From positions 186,001 to 250,000 of the forward strand of contig JASKOT010000001.1 of the NCBI GenBank assembly GCA_032158125.1: a DNA stretch of 64,000 nucleotides, in the 5' to 3' direction. A program made the position numbers and the translations under genes. Below the pieces are notes generated by a model. The model had not been told where the DNA came from and did not search any database. It was given only the letters and a program-made list of their open reading frames with translations. This DNA is from Papiliotrema nemorosa. Lineage: Eukaryota; Basidiomycota; Tremellomycetes; Tremellales; Rhynchogastremaceae. Below, in pieces: positions 48,039-59,756 of the stretch; position 1 is the stretch's first letter, and each line of letters opens with the position of its first letter.

Positions 48039-50020
48039 ATGAATATCACGGTAAGGCTTTCCACATCAGCAAGCTGTACTGAATATGACAGCTTGACGAT
48101 GCGTCACCTCAATTCCAGTGGCTGTCACAGAATGACACCTGGCTGCTGGACCATACCGCTGACCCGATGACTCCACAATACTTCAAGGGTACCTTCCATG
48201 GAACTTTCAGCGACGTAAGCACCTTTCTAGGTGATATGATTCAGTACTAATCTCCAGGGCGATGCTGTGCAGTTGAAGTTCAAGGGTTCAGCGGTGTATA
48301 TTTACGGTGCAATGAGGTCCAATCATGGGTTGTATTCGGCTCAGCTTGACGGAGGAAACCTGGTGTATCAGCTTGGATATTCGGCAAGCCCAGCTATACA
48401 AGCTTTGCTGTACTCGCAAGCGGGACTGAACCCAATAGTGGAGCACACGGTGGTGAGTTCCACTATAATCGTATTCCCTGCTAATCCCAGGCGCTCGTCA
48501 ATCTTCCTTCTCAGACCAGTCCCCCTGGAAATGCCACCTTGCAATGGTGGTTCGATATTGATTACGCAGTAGTTACTGTCCCTGTGTAAGTCCCAACCCT
48601 TGGTAGTCATTAACCAGGCAGGAAAGACGCAGTGTACACGACGACGTTTGACGATACATCGACCTATCTGCAATATTCTGGGACAGGATGGGCAGCAACG
48701 CCTCCGCTTCGACCAGAAATGTACTACAACACCACGGCCCATATCTCTGGGTCGCAGGGTGATGCATTCTCGCTCAAGTGGGTCGTAAACCCAATCTTGG
48801 CTGATGTTAGATTCAATGGGTCTTCGATACAGCTTTTCGGCGGCTTGTACAAGGATCACGGAAATTACACTGTAAGCCTGGACGGACAGCCTCAAGGCAA
48901 TTACAACGGGACCTGGTTCGACTTGGCCCCCGGTACATGTCGTAAGTAGCTATGCTTGACTTCTTGCTCATCGTACTGACTCACAGTCTTCCTGGCGACC
49001 GGTCTGGAAGAGGGTCCGCACGAGATCATGGTGACCAACATTGGTCAAGGTCCTGGAGGTGACTTCTTTGATTTCGATTACGCTCAGGTCAACAGCACCA
49101 TCGATCCGTCAGCCATATCCTCAGGTCCCAGCACAGGTACCAATAAGACCGGAACGGATGTGAACTCCAACGCCTCGGGCGATGACACCACGAACGGGTC
49201 TGAACCCAACGTCGGTGCCATCGCTGGAGGAGTTGCGGGTGCGATCGCCCTGATCCTTCTGGCGTTGGCCATCTGGTGGTTGCGTCGTCGAAAGAGGAAT
49301 CAAGATGGGTATCACGATACCACAAGACGAGCTCCAGTAGATCTTACTGGTGAAGAGGTCAAGCCTTACGCCCAGCCTGACCCTCTTCGAACACCGCATG
49401 GCGATGGCATTTCGATACATCCCCATTCGGTCGGGTACAGCGATTCAATGCTCGGATCCAGCTTGACTGCCCCTCGCATCACCGGCCACCCCACCGGCAG
49501 TTCCTACTTTTCAGCCATACCGCCTCCTCCCCCTTCCAACGCCACGTCATATCCTCACAGCATCAACCCGCCTTCGTCAGTCGGACAAACGGATGCAATT
49601 GAAGAAGAACCAGAATACGCCAATCCGTTCACCGGCGGCTCAAACGGTCCTGCCTCTGCCGCGGCCTCGCCTCGACACCTTCAGACTACATTTGCAGTCC
49701 CTGTTCCCGGCGTCTCATCCGTTGGGTCAGAGTCGACCGGTACACCGTCTGTGTCTGGGGAGTCGACGGCAGTCTCACACACGCCCAAAGCGTCTCGAGC
49801 CATATTGCCGTTTACCGCTCAACGCCCTCGTGCGTTCTCCAGCGATTCGACCGAGCTATCATCACCAGCTACGAGGATGCAGAGGTCAGGTAGGGAAACG
49901 GATATGGGCCCGATGGCATTGCATGAGGAGGATGAGGATGAAGCGCATATGAGTGAAAGGACGCTGCCGCCTGATTATGCGCAGGCTACAAGACCTCATC
50001 CGCATCAGAGACCGGTGTGA
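48039..50020 (+). CDS. Single-pass membrane protein 1 of a tandem pair
   Basis: Basidiomycete surface-protein type without known function. Six exons (48039-48050, 48092-48214, 48258-48452, 48491-48585, 48622-48941, 48987-50020) give 592 aa. The extracellular part appears to be two related beta-rich modules; each has a pattern AVYIYGAMRSNHGLYSAQLD or IQLFGGLYKDHGNYTVSLDG, with several N-glycosylation sites. A single membrane helix follows (GAIAGGVAGAIALILLALAI) ahead of an RRRKR stop-transfer, then a 230-residue Ser/Pro-rich cytosolic tail ending in LPPDYAQAT. There is no classical signal peptide: the protein starts MNITLDDASPQFQW. The first coding exon is only 12 nt. Next to, and same strand as, its paralog. 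Confidence 0.8.
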
Positions 50021-50487
50021 TGCATGTGAAATAGTTTTGTGAATGTTGCACGTAGATAGATTCAGTAGGTCGGACACGATGCAGTATATTCGAATCATTG
50101 AGATACCTACCGCCGACGGGTTTTCCGCCTCGCCCGAAAAGTCGGCACTGATCGAATCTGAGGCATCACCGCAACAACACCTGGCGCGTTCTACATCTTC
50201 CATCCGACGACGCGGTGAGCTATGCCTAGCTGAATTGTCTTCTCATAAAAGCATCTGCTCTGCTGAAGCAACATCTCACGTGGTCTCTCCCTCGAGGGAG
50301 CTTCGGGTCACACTCACGTTGACTGATTGATGGGTTTTGTTTCGGGGAACCGGCCATGGCCCTTATAACATCGATACTGTCGTCAACCGAAGGCATTTTC
50401 GATCGTCTTTCCACTCACTCTCCTTCTAACTTGCCTCTCTCGGAGCTCACCCCACCGTCTAGCGATCAGACGAGGAAGACGAACAAG
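50021..50487. other. Intergenic region between the two membrane-protein genes
   Basis: About 470 bp. A frame open from 50356 joins the second gene in frame, but the conserved start is the Met at 50488, matching the paralog. The rest is promoter sequence without visible elements. Confidence 0.45.
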
Positions 50488-52485
50488 ATGAACATCACTA
50501 TAGATGATATTTCACCGCAAATCTCCTACGGTCCCAGTGTGAACGGGTGGAAAACAGATCATTCCGGGGGTATGTACCTATCACCTGCTGGGTCAGTCCT
50601 CTGACAAGTAGACCCTTCGACGTCTGAATACTTCAGATCGACCTTTCATTCTACCTTCAATGATGTGAGTCTACGTCCCCTGCTCTTGAATGCAGAGTTG
50701 ACGAACAGGGAGATTACACGCAGTTTGACTTTAACGGGACTGCAATATACGTCTATGGGGCGTATAGGGCGAATCACGGTTTGTACTCTAGTGCGTCCAT
50801 GTTTTGATGGCTATCCTGCGATTGACGGATAGCTCAATTGGACGGGGGGAATCTGGGGTACAGCATAGGATACGCTTCACCGGACGAGTATCAATACCCA
50901 ATCTACTTTTCCAAAGGTCTCGACTCGACCACCCAGCACCGTATCGTGAGTATCATCGTTCCTCTTCCCTCCTTCAGACACGAGATGCGATATACGCCTC
51001 AATGTCGATCAATGAAACACGTTGACCGATAGACCATCACGAATCTGCCATCTCAGACAACACCGCCAGGCAACGCTACGATACAGTGGTATCTGGACAT
51101 CGACTACATAGTCATCACTACCGCAGTCATGTGAGCTTGACAGCAGTTATCCAATGGCCCATTTAGCTGACACATCAGCTCTGGGGAGGTTTACACAACG
51201 GTATATGACGATTTCTCCCCCGCCTTCACTTTTTCTGACGAGTTCACGGGATACCCCAACTTTGGTAACGGGTACTTCAACGGGACGAACCATCTCACCT
51301 ACAATACCTCCGCAAGCGTCACATTCCCCTTTAACGGGTCTTCGGTGCAATTGTTCGGAGGCGTCAACGTCGATCACGGGAACTACTCGGTCGTGTGAGC
51401 AACCCAGCAGCTTGTCATGGTCAGCTGACGCTCAGGTTGGACGGAGGATTGAATCAGGTATATAACGTTTCTTCTCAAGATCTCTATGTGAATGCCTCTC
51501 GTGAGTCTCTCTCAACCCTCCGCCCAACCTCAACATCCACTGAAAAACAACAGTGTACCTCGCTACGAATCTTACTGAGGGTCCCCATGTGGTCACCATC
51601 ACCAACATCGGTACCATCCCCGGACAGCGCGCTTTCGACTTTGACTTTGCCGTCGTCAATTCGACTGTATCTCCGAATTTGGGTAATAATGGCACCAACT
51701 CGACTATCACGCCATCTGATCCCAGTGCTGCAGGAGAATCAGGCGCCAAGGATTCAGAGGGAGGGTCGAATACCGCCGCCATTGCTGGTGGAGTCACAGG
51801 AGGAATTGTGGCTCTCTTATTGCTCGGAGCAGCTTTGTGGTTCTTCTGTATCCGTAAGCGACGATCACACGGTCGTGGGAAACCATATGAACCTGTCGAC
51901 CTCGCGATCGGACCTGTAACGCACGATTATTCAGACGGAGCGGAGGTAGCTCCGTTCCCCACTTCCACCACCGCCTTGTCGTCCGCTCCTTCTCTCTCTG
52001 CGCCTTCGAATACCACCCATCCGATGTCGCAACTTGGTCATTCTCATGGAGGGTTCCTCACTTCCATCCCGCCACCACCTTCATCCAATGCCACTTCGTA
52101 TCCACGTTCAGCAGCCGGAGGCACAAGCCCGACGACAACACATCATGATCCACACACCGTAAACGCCTCCAGACCTTTTGGATCCTCCGCCCGTGGAATG
52201 GAACGAGACGATTCTAGCATTTCTCCTGTGCCGACTTCACTCCCTAGAAACCTGTCATCCACCAAGTCTTCTGGAGTCACTTTACCATACACTGCAGCTC
52301 GACCATCGGCTCCGCGACGAACGGTGTCCGACATGGAAGATAGGTATAGCGTACCTGGAAGAGAGATGGATATGGGTCCAGCGGACCTCAGTGATGAAGA
52401 CGGGCATCAGGATGGGCTATTGCCTCCAGATTACCAACAGGCAACACAGCCCCTTCCAGGTCAAAGACGGCCGGTGGAGCAGTGA
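50488..52485 (+). CDS. Single-pass membrane protein 2 of a tandem pair
   Basis: Paralog of the gene immediately upstream. Several exons from 50488 to 52485. It starts MNITIDDISPQISYG with no intron after MNIT, unlike gene 1. The ectodomain repeats the same motifs (AIYVYGAYRANHGLYSAQLD, VQLFGGVNVDHGNYSVVLDG), followed by TNLTEGPHVVTITNIG, which also matches gene 1, many N-glycosylation sites, and a membrane helix (AIAGGVTGGIVALLLLGAAL) before IRKRR. The cytosolic tail has the shared motif IPPPPSSNATSYP and ends LPPDYQQAT. A PPxY element (PPDY) in both tails could bind WW-domain ubiquitin ligases such as Rsp5. No signal peptide seen. An in-frame upstream ATG at 50356 would extend the N-terminus. 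Confidence 0.8.
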
Positions 52486-52623
52486 TCTAAACTTCTGATT
52501 TGATTGGTAGATAAGGATATACACGTGGAATAGAATATTGCATTGGATGCCTGCCCAATCTACTATATGAGATCTTCCGCACACATATTGACAAACGGTG
52601 AAAACACCATGTCGGAGGCCAAA

Positions 52624-54429
52624 CTACTCTAGGGTGATCTCTCCATCTTTGAATGGTGAATAATCGACTTCATCCTCCCATTGCGCCTCGTACAAGCTCT
52701 CGTTCATCTGGGACCTGTCCATACCCTCTCTGACACCCTTGTCAGTGGCCAAGACTTCCAACCCTGGGATACAGTCTAATCCAGCGTAGATAGCGTACGA
52801 AACTCCGAACGACCAGGTGAACCCGATGAGCGCTTCGACGAGTTGAATGCCGATTTGAGCGATGTTTCCATCAAAGAAGACCCCGCCATAAATCTCTGTT
52901 GCCCCATCACTACCCATCAGCATCTTTGAACATCCATGTTAAAGCAGAGAGCTGACAATGCGGCGACCTCTCGACTTGCGAACAGACCCGTTGCCAATGT
53001 CGCAAAGATACCGCCCACACAATGCGTGGCGAAAGAATCACCATTATCGACCCATCGTATTCTTCTTGCAAAGTCGGTAAACTTGATCTTCAAGGCGGTC
53101 CGACAGACTGTCAATGAGCAATCAGCGGGGCTAGGCAGTAAGAATGGGACTTGCCTAGAACGCTCAAGATGGCCATGGTGAATGCTGAACCTATACCGAC
53201 GAATCCGGCTGAAGGAGTGATTACGACTAAACCAGCGATAGCTCCCAAGCTGAATGTCAGCTTTGAGTCACATCACTCAAGCTCCACTGACAAGGATGAA
53301 TCAAGAGAGAATTGTCCTGTCACTCGGTCTAGTAGTCAGTGCCTCCCTCATCTGATCTGGACTAGAGACGCACAGTCGAGCAAAACCCAAGTGATCATTC
53401 CTGTCGAGGCAGCAAGATGGGTCGTAAACACCGCAAAAACCGCTTTGTAGTTCAGGCTCAACGCTGTACCCGCTTCAAAAGCCAACCATCCCGTCCAGAT
53501 ACCCACCATCGCCAGGAGTTCTACCCTGTCAGTATCTGCTCTCGGACTAAAGCTTAGGTGGATTATAGAAGACAGAGCTCACGATTCATGGTATTGTGAG
53601 GTCGGTGAAGTTTCAAATGAGAAGGTGTTCTGGAAGCCGATTTGCGAGATCGGAACAGTGGATGGGAGAGGTATACCGACATGGCTGTTGCGCTAGCTCC
53701 TGAACAGATATGGACAGGCGTTCCACCTGCAAAGTCGAGCGCTCCACTGTCTGTCAGCTCATAATACAATGAATGGATGGGGCAAGGGACCTCACAATTG
53801 AGCCAAGAAACCCGAAGCGTCCCAGACCATATGCGCCAATGGGCAATAGACCAATGTCGCCCACAACTAGTCCCATCAGCCTTTTCCTAGGATCAAACGA
53901 CATTACACTCACGAAGCAGAATGGAACGAGGGGTAATAGTCGTCCACGCTCACACGCTCCTCCGAGGACAATAGCACAGACAGTCGCCTGGAAAGCTAGC
54001 TGGAATGCGGAGAATAGAACCGCAGGGATGGTCCCGACCGGCTAGAATATCAATACCTAGGCATAAACCTTATGTGGACTAACTGTAGCATCTACGCCTT
54101 TGTGTAGGAAGTTGTCAAATCCCCCAAAAACTGGATTACCGCCTGTCCCGAATGCCAAGGTATACCCAATTGTCCACCCTTCGGCATTAGCTTGAGGAGC
54201 ATCGTACAATTGGGTGTTCGAGCTCACACTGCACAGAGCAGACTGATAAAGAGATCAAAGCTGGATAGAACGAAGCGAGTCCATTTCGATGTGTCGAGTA
54301 CCCCGAATAACCCAATCCTACAGCCGGGATAATCGGTACCGCAAAGCACAGACAGGTGAAGACGAATGCAACATCGATAGGATCTGACAAGGCGAACAAT
54401 TCCGCCTGAGTCAATGTTGTGCTGTTCAT
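52624..54429 (-). CDS. Ammonium transporter (AMT/MEP family)
   Basis: Eleven-helix plasma-membrane ammonium channel. Multiple short introns; ATG 54429, stop 52626-52624. The N-terminus lies outside: FVFTCLCFAVPIIPAVGLGY in helix 1. Signatures present: GYTLAFGTGGNPVFGG, LDFAGGTPVHICSGASA (contains the first pore histidine, in AGGTxVH), and DSFATHCVGGIFATLATGLFA (second pore histidine region, THxxGG). The C-terminus is cytosolic and ends KDGEITLE. Helix 1 to 11 could be traced, but exact splicing near 52920-52975 is uncertain: acceptable donors there include a GC donor. Two GATA-type sites lie just upstream of the start, in line with nitrogen control. Confidence 0.9.
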
Positions 54430-54746
54430 ACTTATGTTTGATGAGTGGTTCAGTTCTCGACGACCTTCCAGACCTCCCCTGTTATTATCATTCTTGGTGG
54501 ATACAAGGCGAGGTACGAAGCGGCTAAATGAAGCGGCTAAATGTCAAGGGCAGAGATAACACGTTCAGCCTGAATGACCGATCTTTCGCCGCTCATTGCC
54601 GAGAGGTCAGTTGTGGCTGGTGCGCGGGTCTGGAGGATTGCAGTCCGGATGTATACATCTTGTACAAGCAGCACGGGCGACATACATGACTATGGAGTTC
54701 CGATCAACTATGCAAGTACAACAGCAAGCCAAGAAAACAAAATCAT
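54430..54746 (-). promoter_or_regulatory. Upstream region of the ammonium transporter with GATA sites
   Basis: 317 bp between the AMT ATG and the 3' end of the P-ATPase gene. TTATCA (54485-54490, reverse of TGATAA) and AGATAA (54554-54559) match the HGATAR consensus bound by nitrogen-catabolite GATA factors, about 55 and 125 bp from the ATG. A 13-bp tandem duplication lies between them. Confidence 0.5.
54517..54542. repeat. Perfect 13-bp tandem duplication in the AMT promoter
   Basis: GAAGCGGCTAAAT occurs twice head to tail at 54517-54529 and 54530-54542, between two GATA-type sites. Confidence 0.75.
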
Positions 54747-57700
54747 CTACCAAGCGATACGGGCTAGGAAACCAGAGGGGTACTTCCTGACAAAGTACTT
54801 TCTCGTCTCATCCAGAAGCAAAATACCAATAGCGAAAGTGAAAGGAATGAAGATGTGTTCGACCGGCACTCCCTAGAGCCGTCAGCTGTGTTCTTTGACG
54901 ATAGCTCGAGCGACTCACCCGTGTCAGGAAAGTCTTTTGGAAGAATGGCACGTAAGAGAAGAAGAACAAGAATCCGAGCGAGGCGAGCATTGCTGGTGGG
55001 ATCCAGTAGTTTCTCGATGGCGAAGAAGGGCTAAAGGGGTTCGATTGGAAGATGGATAGTCGCCTGGTTCGCGTTGACAGGAGATTTCCAAATTGCATAC
55101 CCACCAAAGTGAAGAAGTAGCTGTATTGTCAGCGCATTTCTCCCGACACGAGGATGGTTGACTTACATCGATTGAGCCTTGTTGACAGCCTCGGCGTACG
55201 CGTCGGCATCGTATTGCGGTGGCAGACCCCCGTAGGCTAACACGAGATCGGAAAACTTGAATCCCTGTCGGTCCAACCACCAGAATGCCATGGACGATGC
55301 ACACAGACTCTCCAGAATACCCAAGAAACAATAGGCGTGTCCAAGGAATTTGAGGTTGATCAAGTGATCTTTCTTTGTGTCTCTCGGAGGTCGAGTGAGG
55401 AGACCTGCTTCGGGAGATTCATGGCAGAGAGCAATGGCGGGTAACACGTCGGTCAAGACGCAAATGATGATCATTTGAAGGTTTGACAAGATCTGGGGAA
55501 GACCCAGGAAGACGTTGAGCAGAATCGGGATGAGCTCTGAGAAAGAACCGGCGGGGAGGAGGTAGAGACAAGTTTTTCGCAAATTGTCAAACACCAGTCG
55601 ACCGTATTCCACCGCGACAGTAATAGCGGAGAAGCTGGACAATAAGCAAAAGCCAGACGGCAAGGCAGTCCCCGGTACAACTCACGAGTCGAGGAGGACC
55701 AAATCCGCAGCTTCGATGGCAACATCACTTCCACCTCCCATGGCGATACCGATATCGGCAGCTTTTAGACTGGGGGCATCGTTGACTCCATCACCCGTCA
55801 TTCCAACGACGCAACCTCGTTTCTGAAACTCTTTGACGATCCGAAGTTTCTGCTCTGGCGTTGTTCGAGCAAATACAATCTCGGCATAGGTGCAAGCGAG
55901 AGACCATTGAACATCGTTCATCTCCATCAGGTCGGATCCGGAAAGCACCAACGATCGGACAATGCCCTCACGGTTGTATGGCTCGGGCTCTTCGGCGTCT
56001 CGGTCGAGATTGGCGAGACGATGTGTCGTCGATGCGTCTGTGACGATGCCACATTTCTCGGCGATTGCCAGAGCAGTCAGGGCGAAATCACCAGTGACCA
56101 TTAGGAATCGGACACCTGCGCCTCGCATGACAGCGACAGTCTGGGGGATATCCGCTCGGGGAGGATCGACGAGTCCGACAAGACCGACAATGGTGAGCTC
56201 AGTATGGAGGTAGGAAGGCACAAAGTCACCGAAAGCCGGGGTACCGATTGCAGGAGCTTTGAGAAGGAGATCCGAAGTGACGAGTCGCTTGGCCAATAGC
56301 AAGACTCGTTGACCCTTTGCCGCCCAAGCTTCTTGGATCGAGATGATTTTCGCCATGGCCTGAGTGTCCAGAGGGTGCTTCAAACCAGCAGGGTCGATAT
56401 ACGAGGAGCACCGGGGAAGCAGGACATCGGGGGCACCTTTGGAGAGCAGCATGAAGTCACCGTCTCGCATAACGTCTTCAGGACCGAGAGGCGCTGCTCG
56501 AGGTTTGGCAGGAGCCAAGAGCTGTCAAGTCAGCCTTGGACTTTGGAAATCACCATTATACGCACTTTGAGCATGTACTTTGTCTTGGAGTTGAAGTTGA
56601 TCTTGAACATCTCGTGCCATTCACCTCGAGTCTGAGCGACGGGCTTGCACATTTCAGCGAATCGCAAAATGGCCGAGTCTGCATCTATCAGCCTGCGCGC
56701 TTTGTAATTCTAGAATGGACAGCACTGACCAGTAGCATCACCGTTGATCTTTTTCTCCTGCAATGGCTGATCCTTCGTTGCTTCGTCAAATTCGGCAGCG
56801 TTACACAGTGCTGCAATAGCCGCAACCTGTCTCAATCCCTCAGACTTTGGTCCACCTGCGATATTCCTTGGTGCTTCGTCGGCCGATACCTCCTCGTCTC
56901 CGATAGCTGCATTGGTCACGGTCATTCGGTTACAAGTCAAGGTACCCGTCTTATCTGAACAAAGGACATCGACCGATCCAAGAGTCTCGACTGTCATAAG
57001 AGATTTGCAGAGAACCTTGTTGTTGCTGAGCTTGTTGGCGACGACTGCTAGGGAGATGGTGATACTGGCAGGAAGTCCTTCAGGGATGAAAGCGACACAA
57101 ACAGCGACAATGTCGACAACGAGGATGGAGGGGGTGATGAAACCCTTGTGATCCTTGTTCAACCAGGCAGCCCAACAGATGATAATGATGATCGAGAGGG
57201 TGATGGCGACGGCGACGATGATGAGCACGAATCGGAGAATCTCCTTCTGCAGGGTGGTCAGACCTGCTCGTCCGGCCGAGGAAAGTTTGGCGATACGACC
57301 AAAGACAGTGTTGTCTCCTGTCTGGATGACGACACCTGAACTATCAGTCAAGCTTGATTCTTGGAGGACGAGCTGCTCACCGTGACCGCTTCCGCTCACA
57401 CACAGGGTCCCTTGCAGACCGATATTCTTTGTCTCCAGAAAGTTGTCATCTGTCGAATTGATAGTGGCAGCAATAGGCTCCGATTCACCGGTAAGTACAG
57501 CCCGATCAAGCTTCAAGTCGGAAGAGACATCGATGAATCGCACGTCTGCCGGAACTTTGTTGCCTAGAGTGATCTGGACAATATCACCAGTGACGAGGTC
57601 TTCAGCTGGGATCTGGAGTTGCCGAGCATCTCGGATCACCATGACCTCGTCGGGGAGCATGCCTTTGATCGAGGCCATGGTCCGAGAGGTCGACCAATCT

Positions 57701-58544
57701 TGCCATGCGTTCTGAAATTATCAGCTTTCAGGCTCCGGCTTTGCCCACAAGCCTCACGAAAGCGGTTTGGATGACAATGACAATGAGCAGTACCACGGCC
57801 AGAGCCAAATTGGACGCCTGAGGCGCAGGTTCACCGAGCGGTTTCCTCCTGGTCAGCGTGCGCGGGCGTAGGCAGAATCGGTAGCTTACCAAGCGATGAA
57901 ACATAGGATGGAGGCAACAAAAAGCAAGGTACCAAAGCCTCCGAAGATATAACCTATCCATCTGGAATCGTCAGCCAGACTGTCTTCCGCCGATGGGGCA
58001 AGGGTCGGACTTACTTCCTGATGTAGTTATTAGGAGGAGGCGATACAGCATTCGGTCCATTGGCTTCCAACCGCCTAGCCGCCTGCTCCGTATCCAGTCC
58101 AGCCTTTTGACTGACGGAGAGTCGAGTCAAGATCTCATCAGCGGAATGTAAATGCCAATCCAGCGAAGCGAGCTCTTTGACTGCTTCCTTTTTCTTCTTC
58201 TCGAGAGACGCCGCCGAGACATGCTGGGATTCTGTCACGTGTATGGAGAGGGTCCTACGGCATTATTTTCTGTTTCCAGGGCGTGATGGTGGGACTGACC
58301 TGAACTCTCCAATGACACGTGAGGGGGCATCGACTGCCCGGACACTCGCCACGGAAGCATACCGACGAAGCTCGTTCTCGTGGTGTGGTCCTGGCCATGC
58401 ACCCTCTTGAATCGTCACTGATCGAGGGAATCCAAAGTCGCCAGTCTTCTCTACATCGTCGTCGGGTAATATAGCAGGTCGGAGTCGAGGTGCAGGTGGG
58501 AGTTGGATCGTCGCTGACCGCTTGGGAGTCTTTGGCGAGCTCAT
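54747..58544 (-). CDS. P-type ATPase, Na+/K+ (IIC) type
   Basis: Multi-exon gene; ATG 58544, stop 54749-54747, about 1090 aa. Phosphorylation motif CSDKTGTLTCNRMTV; actuator LTGESEP; nucleotide site MLLSKGAPDVL and KKINGDAT; hinge MTGDGVNDAPSLKAADIGIAMG; membrane helices M3/M4 (IPEGLPASIT), M5 and M6 and a C-terminal set ending PSGFLARIAW. The overall layout and the PEGLPAS, KKINGDATDSAILRF and C-terminal KYFVRKYPSG segments match animal-like Na+/K+-ATPases rather than fungal ENA types. Compared with the animal enzyme, the M6 segment reads ICVLTDVLPAI, keeping the second Asp but lacking the first (D804 position is Cys). No beta subunit gene is in the window. Plasma-membrane ion pumping is inferred. 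Confidence 0.85.
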
Positions 58545-59756
58545 ACTGGGCGTCTGATACTGTTACAAAGGGATATACACAAGGTCAGAAGGGAGGGATG
58601 AGATTGATGAGGGTCATCAGTACGGTGTGACTTGGGTCTTGGAATATATATCTGATTCGAGAGTGTGATCTAAACATGGCCCGATTGGACCGGCAAAAAT
58701 CAGCGAGGATGCTGTGAAAACACCTCAAACGGTTATGTATTGTAAGGCTATTGCATGCTACATCTGCTGCAGCATGACGGGAGGCAAGATCAGAGCGGGG
58801 TGAGGGTGGATGAGAGACACGTGAATTGAAAGCGAGGTATATTTTGGGTGGAATAGATTAAAACCCCGCCATTGCGTCCAATGGTAAAAACTCCCTCCCT
58901 CTGTTGCGTGTAGGCGCCGTACACAGATCGATACGGTTAGTAGCTACATCGAGTAAGAACGGTAGATCATGGCAGAGGGATTTGTACACGGGATCCACAA
59001 GACACCAGGCGAGATGGAATGGTCGAGTTTCACATGCTTCGACCCAGAATGGCGGTGTATTTTTGGTACCGCACCTTGACCCCTTGTCCTGATTGGACAG
59101 TGACCTATTCGCGCATCCTTTGGTACCGGGGTCAGTATCTCATGCAGCGAGCTGCCACCAGGCTCATTATGCATTGAAAGGGCAACCCGCATAGGCGAGC
59201 GGTTCGGGTCGAATGCGTGAGATTCGGGTTCGTCAGCGGTCCGAAGGGCTGTAGGTGGATCGAGCGATCAAGTTCCGTTCGACCGGATGGCATGGTGCTT
59301 GGTCTGCTTGAAGAGCGCTTGATACTCTGATCTTGCAAGCGACTCGTCGCTAAGTCGACCCTTGTGAGAGTGCATACATGTAAAATTCGGCATTCAACTA
59401 CTACTGGTGTGCATCATGCAAATGCGATGTACACACGACGATGGTCACAGTCGACGATGATGTGAACGCCGCGACGTGCGCAAGGGAAGGGATACCCATC
59501 TTCCGACACTCACTGAACTAGATTTCCCTCAGAGATCCTGGTCGCAGCAGAGAGGATATGCCAGGGGCACAGCTAGCGATCTGTGGAATCGCAATGCCAT
59601 GCATGACCTAATGAACAGACTCTTTTGAGATCAAAGCTGATGTGATGGACGAGGAGTAGATCTTCCGCCACAGCTCGATGATGTTGTTGCTTTGTCCGGT
59701 CGCTACTCCCCTCCCAGCATTCATCTGCCTCGTCTCGCATTCATAACCTTGGCAAC
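58545..59756. other. Long intergenic region P-ATPase/SYN8
   Basis: About 1.2 kb between divergent genes. No supported gene, RNA or repeat seen. Low-complexity and short frames only. Confidence 0.4.

Noticed and set aside
52917..52975. GC donor (GCAAGT) in the ammonium transporter
   Set aside because: A GT donor after FASRE keeps the frame too and retains the conserved GLFA residues, so a GC-AG intron is not required there.
59130..59340. Possible tRNA-like T-loop sequences in the long region before SYN8
   Set aside because: GGTTCG-like segments occur but there is no consistent acceptor stem or anticodon arm around them.
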